This document shows, one piece after another, positions 12,241 to 23,865 of a stretch of DNA of 64,000 bases. The DNA is from Xenopus tropicalis (taxonomy: Eukaryota > Chordata > Amphibia > Anura > Pipidae). The notes under the pieces were generated by a model, which saw only the letters and a program-made list of their open reading frames with translations, was not told the origin of the DNA and did no database searches. The DNA lies in contig NC_030680.2 in assembly GCF_000004195.4 (NCBI RefSeq), positions 145,059,545-145,123,544 of the forward strand, given 5' to 3'. Positions within the stretch are counted from its first letter, which is position 1. Each line of letters opens with the position of its first letter. A program made the position numbers and the translations under genes.

Positions 12241-13555
12241 AGGGTTATTTAAAACAGCTGTTAGTACAAGCTGATCCAGGGAATGGTCTGATTGCCATCA
12301 TGAGATCTAAGCACTGAGCTTGTATGACATTTAGGGTAATGGTTTGCAGCAGTGTTAAACAGAAGAATATAATAAAGTAGGAACACTATACGAAACTCAG
12401 GAGAGTGAATAATAAAGTTATACAGAGAGAATTACAGCAAGCTGATGGTTCTAAGGAGAATCCATATGGGCTTCACAGAGAAAGTTGGCCTCAAGGCATT
12501 GTAAAGCCTTTTTGAAGTAGTGGAACTAAAGGTACTATAAACTGGCTAAGATTGAGAATCATTTTATATAATATAGATAGGTGTATATTTCCATAGATTC
12601 CAGGCTGCTTTGGAAAAGACTTGGATAAAACAGAAGGGGGAATTGGTCTCTTATGTACTGTATCAATAGAACACTTTGCTGCGCGGCCTCCTCTCTCTCA
12701 TAGAGCCAAATCAGCTCCCTCTTCTTTTTGCTTGAGATCCCTCTTTACTCCCTGCCTTAACATAGAGGCTTTCCTACTTCAAAGGCAATTGAACCCCTTT
12801 GCTTACACTGTAGTTTTGTATTACTGTTTGGTAATATATATGTGTAGGGCTAAATACTTTTATTTCTGCCTAACAATGCCTTTATTTTAACACAATTAAT
12901 GTCTTGCTGGAAAAGCTCTAAAACATAAAAAAAAGCTTCTAACACAAAGATAGACATTATAAACTATAAAACGATCATATCGGTCCAATAATAAGGGTTA
13001 GACTTCCCCAGGTAAGAGGTATGCATATCTATACATCTATTGTGCCATTGCCTGTGAGGGGCATTAATGGGAATGGCGAGGCCCAAGGTGCTGTATTTAG
13101 AAGGCTCTCTGCTTATTGTTAGTCATCCTGATCAGCATATTCATACTAAAATGACAATAAATCAATCTTTCAGAGGAACTAGGTAATTAATGAAAGGGAA
13201 CGAACAATTTGACACCTCCAGTCTGCTTCTTCTCCTCTGTCCCTCCGTGGTATAATTGGATGGTCTCCTAGATCAGCTGGTAATTCATCATTTGTATTTT
13301 TATCAGCCTAATACTTTAACTCTTGCAAATGCTGCTCTATATGATAGTCTGATTTTAATGGTGCCATATACAATATATATATGCCTTGAGAAAGGTCCCG
13401 ATGGGGATCGAAACGTAACGTTGGCTGTTCATGCATTTTTTAATATAATCTACTATTCACAATAGATCCGGTGTTGCTGGTCTTTTTTTGCAATATTTAA
13501 ACTTTTTACCGTGCACCCGGGACAAGAATTGAAGCGGTGTGCCATCCTTGGTTTG

Positions 13556-13590
<35 letters not shown>

Positions 13591-14796
13591 GAATAAACCC
13601 CACATAACTGCTAATGCAAAAAGAACTATAAACAGTGGAAATGACTGTGCTTACAGGTGTTTTAAATCAGTATATTTACACCAGTGCATACAGACTGTAG
13701 AAGATATTGGTGGAAGGAGGGCCGCCCATAGAGTTTGCATATGTGAAAATGCTGCTGCTATAAACCAAAACTATTAAAGATAAGGGTGGGCACATAAAGT
13801 CAGAAAAGTAAATATTCCTATAAGTTAGTAAAGGTTCAAAGGGAACAAATCTTTGAGGGTACAAGGCCCAGATGGTACTCACAGGGGCCAATCCAGCAAA
13901 CAATTTTCAAAATTGCTATGTATTTATGGACTCTCAAAGTATAATACAAACTTCAGTTAAAAAACATGATAGTTAAATAGCATTTGGTTGCTAGGTGGTG
14001 TGGCATGCCACCCAAACCCCAGGCTACCAATAAAGCCTAATGCTGTGCCCATATCAGGAATGCTCCCATAGCTTTGTATCTTACAAAATAAAAGATATAT
14101 ATAGTCTTGTAAAGAATCGGCACTCACCAATATCGGGGCAACGGCTGGGTGCTGACAAAAGTAATGCATCAAACGCAACAGTAGAAAGCACTCACAGCTT
14201 TAGAATCAATCAAGTCAGTGATTCATTTCAGCATACCATCTACGTGTTTCGATCACCACAGGATCGTCATCGTCATATATATATATATATACACTGCAGG
14301 GGCAACTTAAATTACATAATCACTAGTGCCCAAATGCACTGTTCACATCAGTCATGCTCATTTGTATTTCTGAGGGTAGAGTGCAGACCTAAAATACAGA
14401 CTATCCCCATATGTAAGAAAATCCACTAAGTTTGCCCAGGAGCAGTTACCCATAGCAACAAATAAGATGTTTGTTTTTAAACAGGTGACCAATGCTTCCT
14501 GCATATGCCTACACTAACATCTACAGGCAGGGCTGCCATCAGTGGGGCACAGTGGGCACAGTCGTCCCAGGCCGGGGCAATTTTGACCCCTTTAATCCAT
14601 TATGGGCCCTGTCATCAGTATTCCAATTGGTCACACCCTGTGCATATGTGTGATGTCAGTACGCATGGGGCGCAATCTTATAAAAGGCCTGTCTCCGTTC
14701 GTGTGGAAACACAAGTAAAGAGGTGTCGTTCGGGAAGTATCTCACCAGAGGAGCCGGAAGTCTCTGGAGGAGCTCGAAGAAGCCAACGGAGAAGCA
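12241..14796. other. intergenic with small repeats
   Basis: No gene supported. It contains a TA microsatellite at about 13553-13581, a hairpin-bearing repeat tail at about 13381-13430 (gagaaaggtccc ... gatcgaaacg), a related inverted tail near 14225-14275, and a repeat near 14425-14500 also seen at 38890-39030. Confidence 0.4.
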
Positions 14797-15010
14797 GTAT
14801 GGGGGGCACTGTGTATGGGGGGCCCTGGCCAGCATAATTAGGGGGGAACTGTGGATGGGGGGCACTGTGGATGGAGGGCACTGTGGATGGAGGGCAGGGC
14901 ACTGGCCAGCATAATTAGGGGGGGCCCTGGCCAGCATAGAGTATGGGGGGCACAGTGTATTGGGGGCACTGTGTATGGTGGGCACAATGTATTGGGGGCA
15001 CTGTGTATGG
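14797..15010 (+). repeat. G-rich irregular minisatellite
   Basis: Variants of tatggggggcactgtg and ccctggccagcata repeat with irregular spacing. Frames through it on both strands are open only because of the repetition. Confidence 0.7.
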
Positions 15011-16100
15011 GATTGGCCATTGGGGAAGGAGCCCTGTGGGAGGGGGGCCCAGAAAATGTTGTTGTGAGAGGCCCGTGATTTCTGATGGCGGACCTGTCTA
15101 CATGTCTTATGTCAAGCGACTGAAATGACTTGTATGCACATGTTGAGATGAGAGCGGAAGGACACAGAACAATGACTTCAACCCAACTTAACCCCTGTTT
15201 GGAACCCCAATGTAAGCCAGGCCTGATCCCCAGCATTAGTGCCCAACCTCTTACATATGAATGGCTACAAATCCCACAGTTCCAACATCTAGTGAAACGT
15301 CTTTAGAGAAGAGCAGCAGCAAAGGGATGAGCAACTTTTTATTAATTACCCCTATCTCAGAACAAAATATGGGAGAGGCAGGTGCCCCCATACTTTTAGC
15401 ATTATAGAGAAAGCACAGGTCTACATAAATATATACAAAATACCTGCTGAAGAAATAACCGTAACATAAGTGGGAGAATATTGCTTTTAGCACATTTTCT
15501 TTATTAATAACAACCAGAAAATCATTCTTACAGAAGGCAAAAACAGTCAAACTATTAATCATGCAAAATGTAAATACATAAAAGAGAAAGAGGCTTGGGC
15601 AAATGTTCATTCCTTGTCCTATGTGACTTATTCATTTATACCAATGATAAGAAATCCCAGCAGTCTGGGCTGCAAGAGAACGACCGGAGTGTATAGTGTA
15701 GTACTTAGTGCGCCAATTATACCCAATATATGTGTGTGAATTGGGAAATAGAGGAGCCATAAAATTCCCAGGCCTCCCAAATAACTTCACATACAGGTAT
15801 GGGACCTGTTATCCAGAATGGGATCTGGGGCCTTCGGGATCTTTCCGTCATTTAGATCTCCATACTAAAAAATCATTTAAATATTAAACAAATAGTTGGG
15901 ATATACCTGTATATGGTGTATTACTGAAGCACTAAGTACTATACTATATACTCCTGTTGCTGAGAATGCTGGGATTTCTAAACACTGGTGTATGCTTTTA
16001 GGATTTAGGAGATCTGTATATTCCAGGTAAAAAATTAGAATTGATCTTGTACCTTGGACTATATTTATATTACTGATATTATTTGTTAGCATACACATAC
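15011..16100. other. downstream flank of S100-like gene B
   Basis: No gene seen. 15795-15890 is a fragment of the TACAGGTATGGGACC element. The 3' untranslated part of gene B should lie just below 16101, but I cannot fix its end. Confidence 0.4.
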
Positions 16101-16268
16101 TTATTCATCATCATCGCAATCGTCACAATCAGTGCTAACGAACGTGGTCTGAACCACTACTGCGAAATTTGCCACGAGCGCCATAAATTCTTTAAAGTCA
16201 ACTTCTCCTTTGTGTTTTCTATCCAGGCTCCTGAGCATCTCCTTGAACTGATCATTGCTCTCCAAGCA
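16101..16268 (-). CDS. S100-like gene B, last coding exon (second EF-hand)
   Basis: The acceptor is cttttctttcag before TGC. The exon opens [12 protein letters not shown], then the EF-hand loop [12 protein letters not shown] and the hydrophobic helix [12 protein letters not shown], and ends [13 protein letters not shown]. It gives 55 residues. Loop positions 1, 7, 9 and 12 are D, E, D and E, while 3 and 5 are lysine. Confidence 0.8.
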   Translation of the reverse strand, partial: CLESNDQFKEMLRSLDRKHKGEVDFKEFMALVANFAVVVQTTFVSTDCDDCDDDE

Positions 16269-19200
16269 CTGAAAGAAAAGGAGAAAAAGTTACAGAGACG
16301 AACATTTGTAGCAAGACTGCGGCTTCCCTTTAGTTCTAGTAATGTAACTACTGATGCATAGGTCACTCAGAAAGAAATCCAAAACATTCTTGAACATGTA
16401 AAGGTCCAGGACTGGATCCATCCACTGTATGCACCCCAGGGCACTAAACGAGCTTTGCTCTGTGATAACCAAACCTCTTTGCTTAATTTTTAGCATTCAT
16501 TGAGGTCTGGCATGGTGCCGAGAGACTGGCAAATTGCTAATGTGGTGCCAATAGGATTAACTCAAGGGATGAAAACATCAATGGTAAGGCCTCACCTTGA
16601 GTATGGGGGGCAGTTTTGGGCTCCAGTCCTTAAGAAGGATATTAATGAGCTGGAGAGAGTGCAGAGACGTGCAACTAAACTGGTAAAGGGGATGGAAGGG
16701 TTAAACTATGAGGTTAGACTGTCAGGGTTGGGGTTGTTTTCTCTGGATTAGAGGGGATTATAGACAGATAGGGGGGCATTCTTTTTTTTCATAAAAAGGA
16801 TCAGCGCACCAGAGCCCCCCCTTTAGATTAACGGAACAGAACTTCCATTTGAAGCAGCGAAGGGGGTTCCTCACGGTGAGGGCAGTGAGGGGGTTGGGGG
16901 ATGTTGGGTAGGGGGTTCCTCACGGTGAGGGGGTTGGGGAATGCCCTGCCGGGGGATGTTGGGTAGGGGGTTCCTCACGGTGAGGGGGTTGGGGAATGCC
17001 CTGCCGGGGGATGTTGGGTAGGGGGTTCCTCACGGTGAGGGCAGTGAGGGCTTGGGGAATGCCCTGCCGGGGGATGTTGGGTAGGGGGCTCCTCACGGTG
17101 AGGGGGTTGGGGAATGCCCTGCCGGGGGATGTTGGGTAGGGGGTTCCTCACGGTGAGGGCAGTGAGGGGGTTGGGGAATGCCCTGCCGGGGGTGTTGGGT
17201 AGGGGGTTCCTCACGGTGAGGGCAGTGAGGGGGTTGGGGAATGCCCTGCCGGGGGATGTTGGGTAGGGGGTTCCTCACGGTGAGGGCAATGAGGGGGTTG
17301 GGGAATGCCCTGCCGGGGGATGTTGGGTAGGGGGTTCCTCACGGTGAGGGCAGTGAGGAGGTTGGGGAATGCCCTGCCGGGGGATGTTGGGTAGGGGGTT
17401 CCTCACGGTGAGGGCAGTGAGGGGGTTGGGGAATGCCCTGCCGGGGGATGTTGGGTAGGGGGTTCCTCACGATGAGGGCAGTGAGGGGGTTGGGGAATGC
17501 CCTGCCGGGGGATGTTGGGTAAGGGGTTCCTCACAGTGAGGGCAGTGAGGTTGGGGAATGCCCTGCCGGGGGATGTTGGGTAGGGGGTTCCTCACGGTGA
17601 GGGCAGTGAGGGGGTTGGGGAATGCCCTGCCGGGGGATGTTGGGTAGGGGGTTCCTCACAGTGAGGGCAGTGAGGGGGTTGGGGAATGCCCTGCCGGGGG
17701 ATGTTGGGTAGGGGGTTCCTCACAGTGAGGGCAGTGAGGGGGTTGGGGAATGCCCTGCCGGGGGATGTTGGGTAGGGGGTTCCTCACGGTGAGGGCAGTG
17801 AGGGGGTTGGGGAATTCCCTGCCGGGGGATGTTGGGTAGGGGGTTCCTCACAGTGAGGGCAGTGAGGGGGTTGGGGAATGCCCTGCCGGGGGATGTTGGG
17901 TAGGGGGTTCCTCACAGTGAGGGCAGTGAGGGGGTTGGGGAATGCCCTGCCGGGGGATGTTGGGTAGGGGGTTCCTCACAGTGAGGGCAGTGAGGGGGTT
18001 GGGGAATGCCCTGCCGGGGGATGTTGGGTAGGGGGTTCCTCACGGTGAGGGCAGTGAGGGGGTTGGGGAATGCCCTGCCGGGGGATGTTGGGTAGGGGGT
18101 TCCTCACGGTGAGGGCAGTGAGGGGGTTGGGGAATGCCCTGCCGGGGGATGTTGGGTAGGGGGTTCCTCACGGTGAGGGCAGTGAGGGGGTTGGGGAATG
18201 CCCTGCCGGGGGATGTTGGGTAGGGGGTTCCTCACGGTGAGGGCAGTGAGGGGGTTGGGGAATGCCCTGCCGGGGGATGTTCGGTAGGGGGTTCCTCACG
18301 GTGAGGGCAGTGAGGGGGTTGGGGAATGCCCTGCCGGGGGATGTTGGGTAGGGGGTTCCTCACAGTGAGGGCAGTGAGGGGGTTGGGGAATGCCCTGCCG
18401 GGGGATGTTGGGTAGGGGGTTCCTCACGGTGAGGGCAGTGAGGGGGTTGGGGAATGCCCTGCCGGGGGTGTTGGGTAGGGGGTTCCTCACGATGAGGGCA
18501 GTGAGGGGGTTGGGGAATGCCCTGCCGGGGGATGTTGGGTAGGGGGTTCCTCACGGTGAGGGCAGTGAGGGGGTTGGGGAATGCCCTGCCGGGGGATGTT
18601 GGGTAAGGGGTTCCTCACAGTGAGGGCAGTGAGGTTGGGGAATGCCCTGCCGGGGGATGTTGGGTAGGGGGTTCCTCACGGTGAGGGCAGTGAGGGGGTT
18701 GGGGAATGCCCTGCCGGGGGATGTTGGGTAGGGGGTTCCTCACAGTGAGGGCAGTGAGGGGGTTGGGGAATGCCCTGCCGGGGGATGTTGGGTAGGGGGT
18801 TCCTCACAGTGAGGGCAGTGAGGGGGTTGGGGAATGCCCTGCCGGGGGATGTTGGGTAGGGGGTTCCTCACAGTGAGGGCAGTGAGGGGGTTGGGGAATG
18901 CCCTGCCGGGGGATGTTGGGTAGGGGGTTCCTCACGGTGAGGGCAGTGAGGGGGTTGGGGAATGCCCTGCCGGGGGATGTTGGGTAGGGGGTTCCTCACA
19001 GTGAGGGCAGTGAGGGGGTTGGGGAATGCCCTGCCGGGGGATGTTGGGTAGGGGGTTCCTCACAGTGAGGGCAGTGAGGGGGTTGGGGAATGCCCTGCCG
19101 GGGGATGTTGGGTAGGGGGTTCCTCACAGTGAGGGCAGTGAGGGGGTTGGGGAATGCCCTGCCGGGGGATGTTGGGATGGGGTTCCTCACAGTGAGGGCA

Positions 19201-21592
19201 GTGAGGGGGTTGGGGAATGCCCTGCCGGGGGATGTTGGGTAGGGGGTTCCTCACAGTGAGGGCAGTGAGGGGGTTGGGGAATGCCCTGCCGGGGGATGTT
19301 GGGTAGGGGGTTCCTCACGGTGAGGGCAGTGAGGGGGTTGGGGAATGCCCTGCCGGGGGATGTTGGGTAGGGGGTTCCTCACGGTGAGGGCAGTGAGGGG
19401 GTTGGGGAATGCCCTGCCGGGGGATGTTGGGTAGGGGGTTCCTCACGGTGAGGGCAGTGAGGGGGTTGGGGAATGCCCTGCCGGGGGATGTTGGGTAGGG
19501 GGTTCCTCACGGTGAGGGCAGTGAGGGGGTTGGGGAATGCCCTGCCGGGGGATGTTGGGTAGGGGGTTCCTCACGGTGAGGGCAGTGAGGGGGTTGGGGA
19601 ATGCCCTGCCGGGGGATGTTGGGTAGGGGGTTCCTCACGGTGAGGGCAGTGAGGGGGTTGGGGAATGCCCTGCCGGGGGTGTTGGGTAGGGGGTTCCTCA
19701 CGATGAGGGCAGTGAGGGGGTTGGGGAATGCCCTGCCGGGGGATGTTGGGTAGGGGGTTCCTCACGGTGAGGGCAGTGAGGGGGTTGGGGAATGCCCTGC
19801 CGGGGGATGTTGGGTAAGGGGTTCCTCACAGTGAGGGCAGTGAGGTTGGGGAATGCCCTGCCGGGGGATGTTGGGTAGGGGGTTCCTCACGGTGAGGGCA
19901 GTGAGGGGGTTGGGGAATGCCCTGCCGGGGGATGTTGGGTAGGGGGTTCCTCACAGTGAGGGCAGTGAGGGGGTTGGGGAATGCCCTGCCGGGGGATGTT
20001 GGGTAGGGGGTTCCTCACGGTGAGGGCAGTGAGGGGGTTGGGGAATGCCCTGCCGGGGGATGTTGGGTAGGGGGTTCCTCACAGTGAGGGCAGTGAGGGG
20101 GTTGGGGAATGCCCTGCCGGGGATGTTGGGTAGGGGGTTCCTCACAGTGAGGGCAGTGAGGGGGTTGGGGAATGCCCTGCCGGGGGATGTTGGGTAGGGG
20201 GTTCCTCACAGTGAGGGCAGTGAGGGGGTTGGGGAATGCCCTGCCGGGGGATGTTGGGATGGGGTTCCTCACAGTGAGGGCAGTGAGGGGGTTGGGGAAT
20301 GCCCTGCCGGGGGATGTTGGGTAGGGGGTTCCTCACAGTGAGGGCAGTGAGGGGGTTGGGGAATGCCCTGCCGGGGGATGTTGGGTAGGGGGTTCCTCAC
20401 GGTGAGGGCAGTGAGGGGGTTGGGGAATGCCCTGCCGGGGGATGTTGGGTAGGGGGTTCCTCACGGTGAGGGCAGTGAGGGGGTCAGGGAATGCCCTGCC
20501 GGGGGATGTTGGGTAGGGGGTTCCTCACGGTGAGGGCAGTGAGGAGGTTGGGGAATGCCCTGCCGGGGGATGTTGTTATGACAGATTCTGTTAGTGCCTA
20601 TAAGAGGGGCCTGGATCAGTTCTTACATAAGTGTAACATCAAATCTTTTGTGATACTAAAATATACAATTATTATAGATATTTGGGAGGATATGACTTAA
20701 TATTTACACTTTCTCGTACAAGTACAATGGTAACTATAACCTATTCAGAATTATAATAAATCATTTCTTTCTCCAAATCTGTGCTAACCATTAGATTCAC
20801 CTCTAAAGCACAAACACAAACCGTATTTTGTGATGACATTGTCCAGTAAAAATAAAGGAGACAGACACCCAACATGCAATATTTTTGGAAACATTACATT
20901 AACTGCCCAGTGTATCTTGTGCATGATATTCACAAGTGACATATTATTACACTGAATTCTCTAATCATAAGTCAGATAAACTGTGTATTTGCCCAGAGGC
21001 CATTATTGCATTGAGTTCTGTCCTATTATTAAGGATACAACTCCTTGTAACTATCTGTTCGACTTGTTGAAGTCAGGAAGACATTTTAGAATTTTTAAGA
21101 CAAAAATGGAGAAGTTTAGGAAAAGTTTTTATCCCCAGGCCTTTAGGTTTCTAAATCAGGATATGCCCTTATGGTTTTTATCTGTTTTTTCTATTTTTAC
21201 ATTGATAAAGTATGTATTATGCTATATGTTAGTTGCCTACTGCTTAGTAATATGTATTGTTTTACATTTATGTACACAGCCACTTTTATTTAGGTATTAT
21301 CGGCTGATCAAAGTACATATTTTTGGAGTATTATATTATTGTTTGAAGTATAACTGGATTATTTATGATTGGACTGTGCAAGTTTGCACACTGCACTTTT
21401 TAGCTGCTTACTACAGTAAACAGCTATGGTTTGTTTAATAATAAAATAATAATATTGCACCATATCAGTATGCACTTTTTAAATACAATGCATTATTAGC
21501 CAGTAATGGATAATTTTTCTTCCTTTCTATTTTTTATCTTAATATCTTATATTGTCTTGGAACAATCAGGGTGCATTTCACTACATGTTGTA

Positions 21593-21626
<34 letters not shown>

Positions 21627-21868
21627 GTTGGTCTATCTATCGATCTATCATCTATCTATCTATACATCTATCTATCTATCTGTTGGTCTATCTATCTCTA
21701 TCTATCTATCTATCTATCTATCTATACATCTATCTATCTATCTATACATCTATCTATCTATCTGTTGGTCTATCTATCGATCTATCATCTATCTATCTAT
21801 CTGTCTGTCTATCTGTTGGTCTATCTATCAATCTATCATCTATCTATCTATCTATCTGTTGGTCTATC

Positions 21869-21901
<33 letters not shown>

Positions 21902-21950
21902 ACATCTATCTATCTATCTGTTGGTCTATCTATCTATCTATCTATCTATC

Positions 21951-21981
<31 letters not shown>

Positions 21982-22109
21982 ATCTATCTGTTGATCTATC
22001 TATCTCTATCTACTTTGTATCTATCTATCTATCATCTATCTATCTCTCTATCTATCTGTTGATCTATCTATCTCTATCTACTTTGTATCTATCTATCTAT
22101 CTATCTATC

Positions 22110-22174
<65 letters not shown>

Positions 22175-22213
22175 CTGTATCTATCTATCTATCTATCTGT
22201 TGGTCTATCTATC

Positions 22214-22264
<51 letters not shown>

Positions 22265-22581
22265 ATCTTGTGGTTTTCTCATAAGAAATAGGAAACTGTC
22301 ATTATCACCTAAAATACATTTTTTAAAAAAGTGCAGTTTTACAAATGAAAATTATACATTTATAAATGAAAATGAAAATAAAAGTTAATATTTGTATCTA
22401 GAATAACTGTTGGAGACGCCTTACTGGGTTCAGCGTGGGCATTTCCTTCCTCAGCAGCTGCCTCAGTTCTCTTGTTTCCATGCCGAGAGGATCGCCGCCT
22501 TTCCCAGCGTATTTATAAAACACCTTTATCAGAGTCACGATCGCCTTCTCCGACTGAGTGTTGGCGCCGAACTTGGGAACT
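16101..22581 (-). CDS. S100-like gene B (5' end not found), two exons
   Basis: This minus-strand gene has two coding exons, 22425-22581 and 16101-16268, joined in phase 0 across a 6.2-kb intron. The first holds an S100-type amino-terminal EF-hand ([20 protein letters not shown] then ETRELRQLL) and the second the carboxy EF-hand ([15 protein letters not shown]). Known S100 proteins bind calcium as dimers. Here the second loop has Lys at positions 3 and 5, so calcium binding may be weak. The tail is DCDDCDDDE. There is no in-frame ATG before SEKAIV, so at least one upstream coding exon must exist, as in sentan. The region matches the sentan exon LEKAMATTILVY in place and start, which suggests a sentan-like parent. 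Exact orthology is unknown. Confidence 0.75.
16497..16860 (+). mobile_element. CR1-like LINE, ORF2 3' part (left of minisatellite)
   Basis: The plus frame reads [18 protein letters not shown], then [20 protein letters not shown] and [15 protein letters not shown], the classic order of the CR1 reverse transcriptase tail. It then breaks down and runs into the minisatellite, whose unit is the next part of the same ORF. Confidence 0.85.
16860..20575 (+). repeat. 64-bp minisatellite, about 58 copies, derived from CR1 ORF2
   Basis: The unit runs from tagggggttcctcacggtg through agggcagtgagggggttggg to aatgccctgccgggggatgt and tggg, 64 bp in all. Common variants are G/A in cacggtg, a 63-bp unit (cgggggtgtt) and a shorter one (gtgaggttggg). 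Read in the right frame, a unit gives [17 protein letters not shown], the CR1 ORF2 segment that directly precedes [17 protein letters not shown] at 20570-20625. As 64 is not a multiple of three, the array itself is not coding. Confidence 0.95.
20490..20700 (+). mobile_element. CR1-like LINE, ORF2 3' end (right of minisatellite)
   Basis: Continues in frame from the last repeat unit: [19 protein letters not shown] then RGLDQFL, the usual end of CR1 ORF2, followed by a short 3' tail. Together with 16497-16860 it is one LINE split by the expanded array. Confidence 0.85.
20985..21440 (+). mobile_element. possible LINE-like ORF end
   Basis: An open frame of about 150 residues contains [15 protein letters not shown], similar to the segment that closes ORF2 in several vertebrate LINEs, followed by a hydrophobic, AT-rich part with no domain I know. 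Probably a retroelement remnant rather than a host gene. Confidence 0.4.
21593..22266 (+). repeat. TATC (GATA) microsatellite, about 670 bp
   Basis: Almost pure tatc units broken by ctgttggtc, catc and tactttgtatc interruptions that themselves recur. Long frames reading YLSIYLSI are artefacts of the repeat. Confidence 0.95.
22425..22581 (-). CDS. S100-like gene B, exon with first EF-hand
   Basis: The donor is CCA/GTAAGG at 22424. The acceptor is either ttttccag before AGTTCC (22581) or the next AG (start 22579); the second gives the same one-base carry-over as the sentan exon. The S100-type 14-residue loop reads [14 protein letters not shown]. Confidence 0.75.
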
Positions 22582-22587
22582 CTGGAA

Positions 22588-22710
22588 AAGAATCCAGTAC
22601 TGTTTTATTACTACAGAGAAAAAAATATATATATTTTAATGTTTTAATTAATGTCATTAAAATGGAGATGGCCCTTCCATAATTTGGAGCTTTCTGAAAA
22701 ATGGGTTACT
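22588..22710 (-). mobile_element. truncated copy of the 112-bp-repeat element next to an exon
   Basis: gtactgttttattactacagag and the following aaaatggagatggcccttcc and gaaaaatgggtt match the end of the element at 30700-30838. It stops a few bases from the acceptor of the gene B exon. Confidence 0.6.
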
Positions 22711-23865
22711 GATGCATTGACTTAGGGGCTGATTCTCGGCCCGTGTGGCATCAGCCTAAGGCAGAAGTGATACCCACTGAGTTTTACCTGCAATTTACTT
22801 GCTTTCAAGGTTAAAACCCCCAAATGGTTGGCCTTTTATTGGCTCCACTGGGATCAACTGACTGGTATGACTTTGATCTAGTTGGCCAGCTTGAATATAT
22901 TGCAATATATGGACAAACAACCTCTGTTTTGCTTAAAGGGGAGGGCACTGCTTGGCAGCTTAATGCACAGAATGGCTTAATGCCCTATATATATTGATAA
23001 TGGGGGAGTGCAGAGGGGCTCTTGTTGCTGTTTATATGAATTTTGGGGTCACAGCCTCATTGCACCCCTGCCTAATGGTTTAACTTCCCCTTTCTTTGTC
23101 CATTAATCTCATTAATTAAACTCATTAATCTCCATGTCCACACATTTATCATAGTCCAATTCACACCTCACCCTTCTACAATCAGTTGTTAAATGAGCTC
23201 TTAGCAACTGTAAACATCACCATTATAGCCATATTTACATTCTATGCATCAGTACACATTGTTTTGCAACTTTATCTGAAGAAGTAACAGCGGCTCCATG
23301 TGTCACTCCTTGGATTGCAAACAAACAGTACCGGTGGGATGGGCTTCTAGTGTGAGACGCTCTGGCCTGGGGCCGTGTCCCTTGATGATCATTTATATCA
23401 AGATAAATGGCAGTCTGCCCTTCCACTTTCAAGTCCAAAAATATATTAATGGAATTGTGGTTCCACATATTCCAAGACAAAGACAATACTAACAGATTTA
23501 GTTGAGTGCAACACTTATTGCCAGTGAGGGATTAACAGAAATGGATCTAAACAAATATCACATGTAGCTAGTGATATCCCCAAACATTCTATAAGGAGTC
23601 TTCCCACTCTGGCTACTCTGGAGTTCCTGAGCATCCAAGACACACCTGGAACCTTGTTCTCAACCTCTGCTCATAGCAGGCATTAATTATTAGACTACCT
23701 TATTCATAGAGCACAGTACTCAGGGCATCTGGCACGAGGGCACAGAGCGTATGCATGTATAGCATTTGTACCCTCTCATCAAGAAATATTTAGGTTTGTT
23801 GAGTTGTCATCTCCAGAACTGAATGCAATATCATTGGAGCGGTTTGTCTTGGTTACTCTAATTGA
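22711..23865. other. no exon identified
   Basis: Upstream of gene B exon 22425-22581. The missing first exon of gene B should lie to the right of it, but I found no candidate with a start codon and a fitting donor. Confidence 0.35.

Larger units (their letters stand above)
16269..22424. other. intron of S100-like gene B
   Basis: GTAAGG donor after CCA and TTTCAG acceptor on the minus strand. It is filled by a CR1 fragment, the 64-bp minisatellite, a second LINE-like piece and the TATC array. Confidence 0.7.

Noticed and set aside
14656..15236. Proline-rich minus-strand frames of 109-132 residues
   Set aside because: Complement of a G-rich minisatellite; no domain and no splice context.
16975..20336. 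Many minus-strand frames of about 60-85 residues ([17 protein letters not shown] type)
   Set aside because: They are readings of the 64-bp minisatellite. The unit length shifts frame every copy, and the opposite strand explains the origin as LINE code.
16860..20575. CRISPR-like array
   Set aside because: Direct 64-bp repeats without unique spacers, in a vertebrate genome, with a clear LINE origin.
21506..22388. Frames of up to 278 residues of YLSIYLSI
   Set aside because: Pure translation of the TATC microsatellite.
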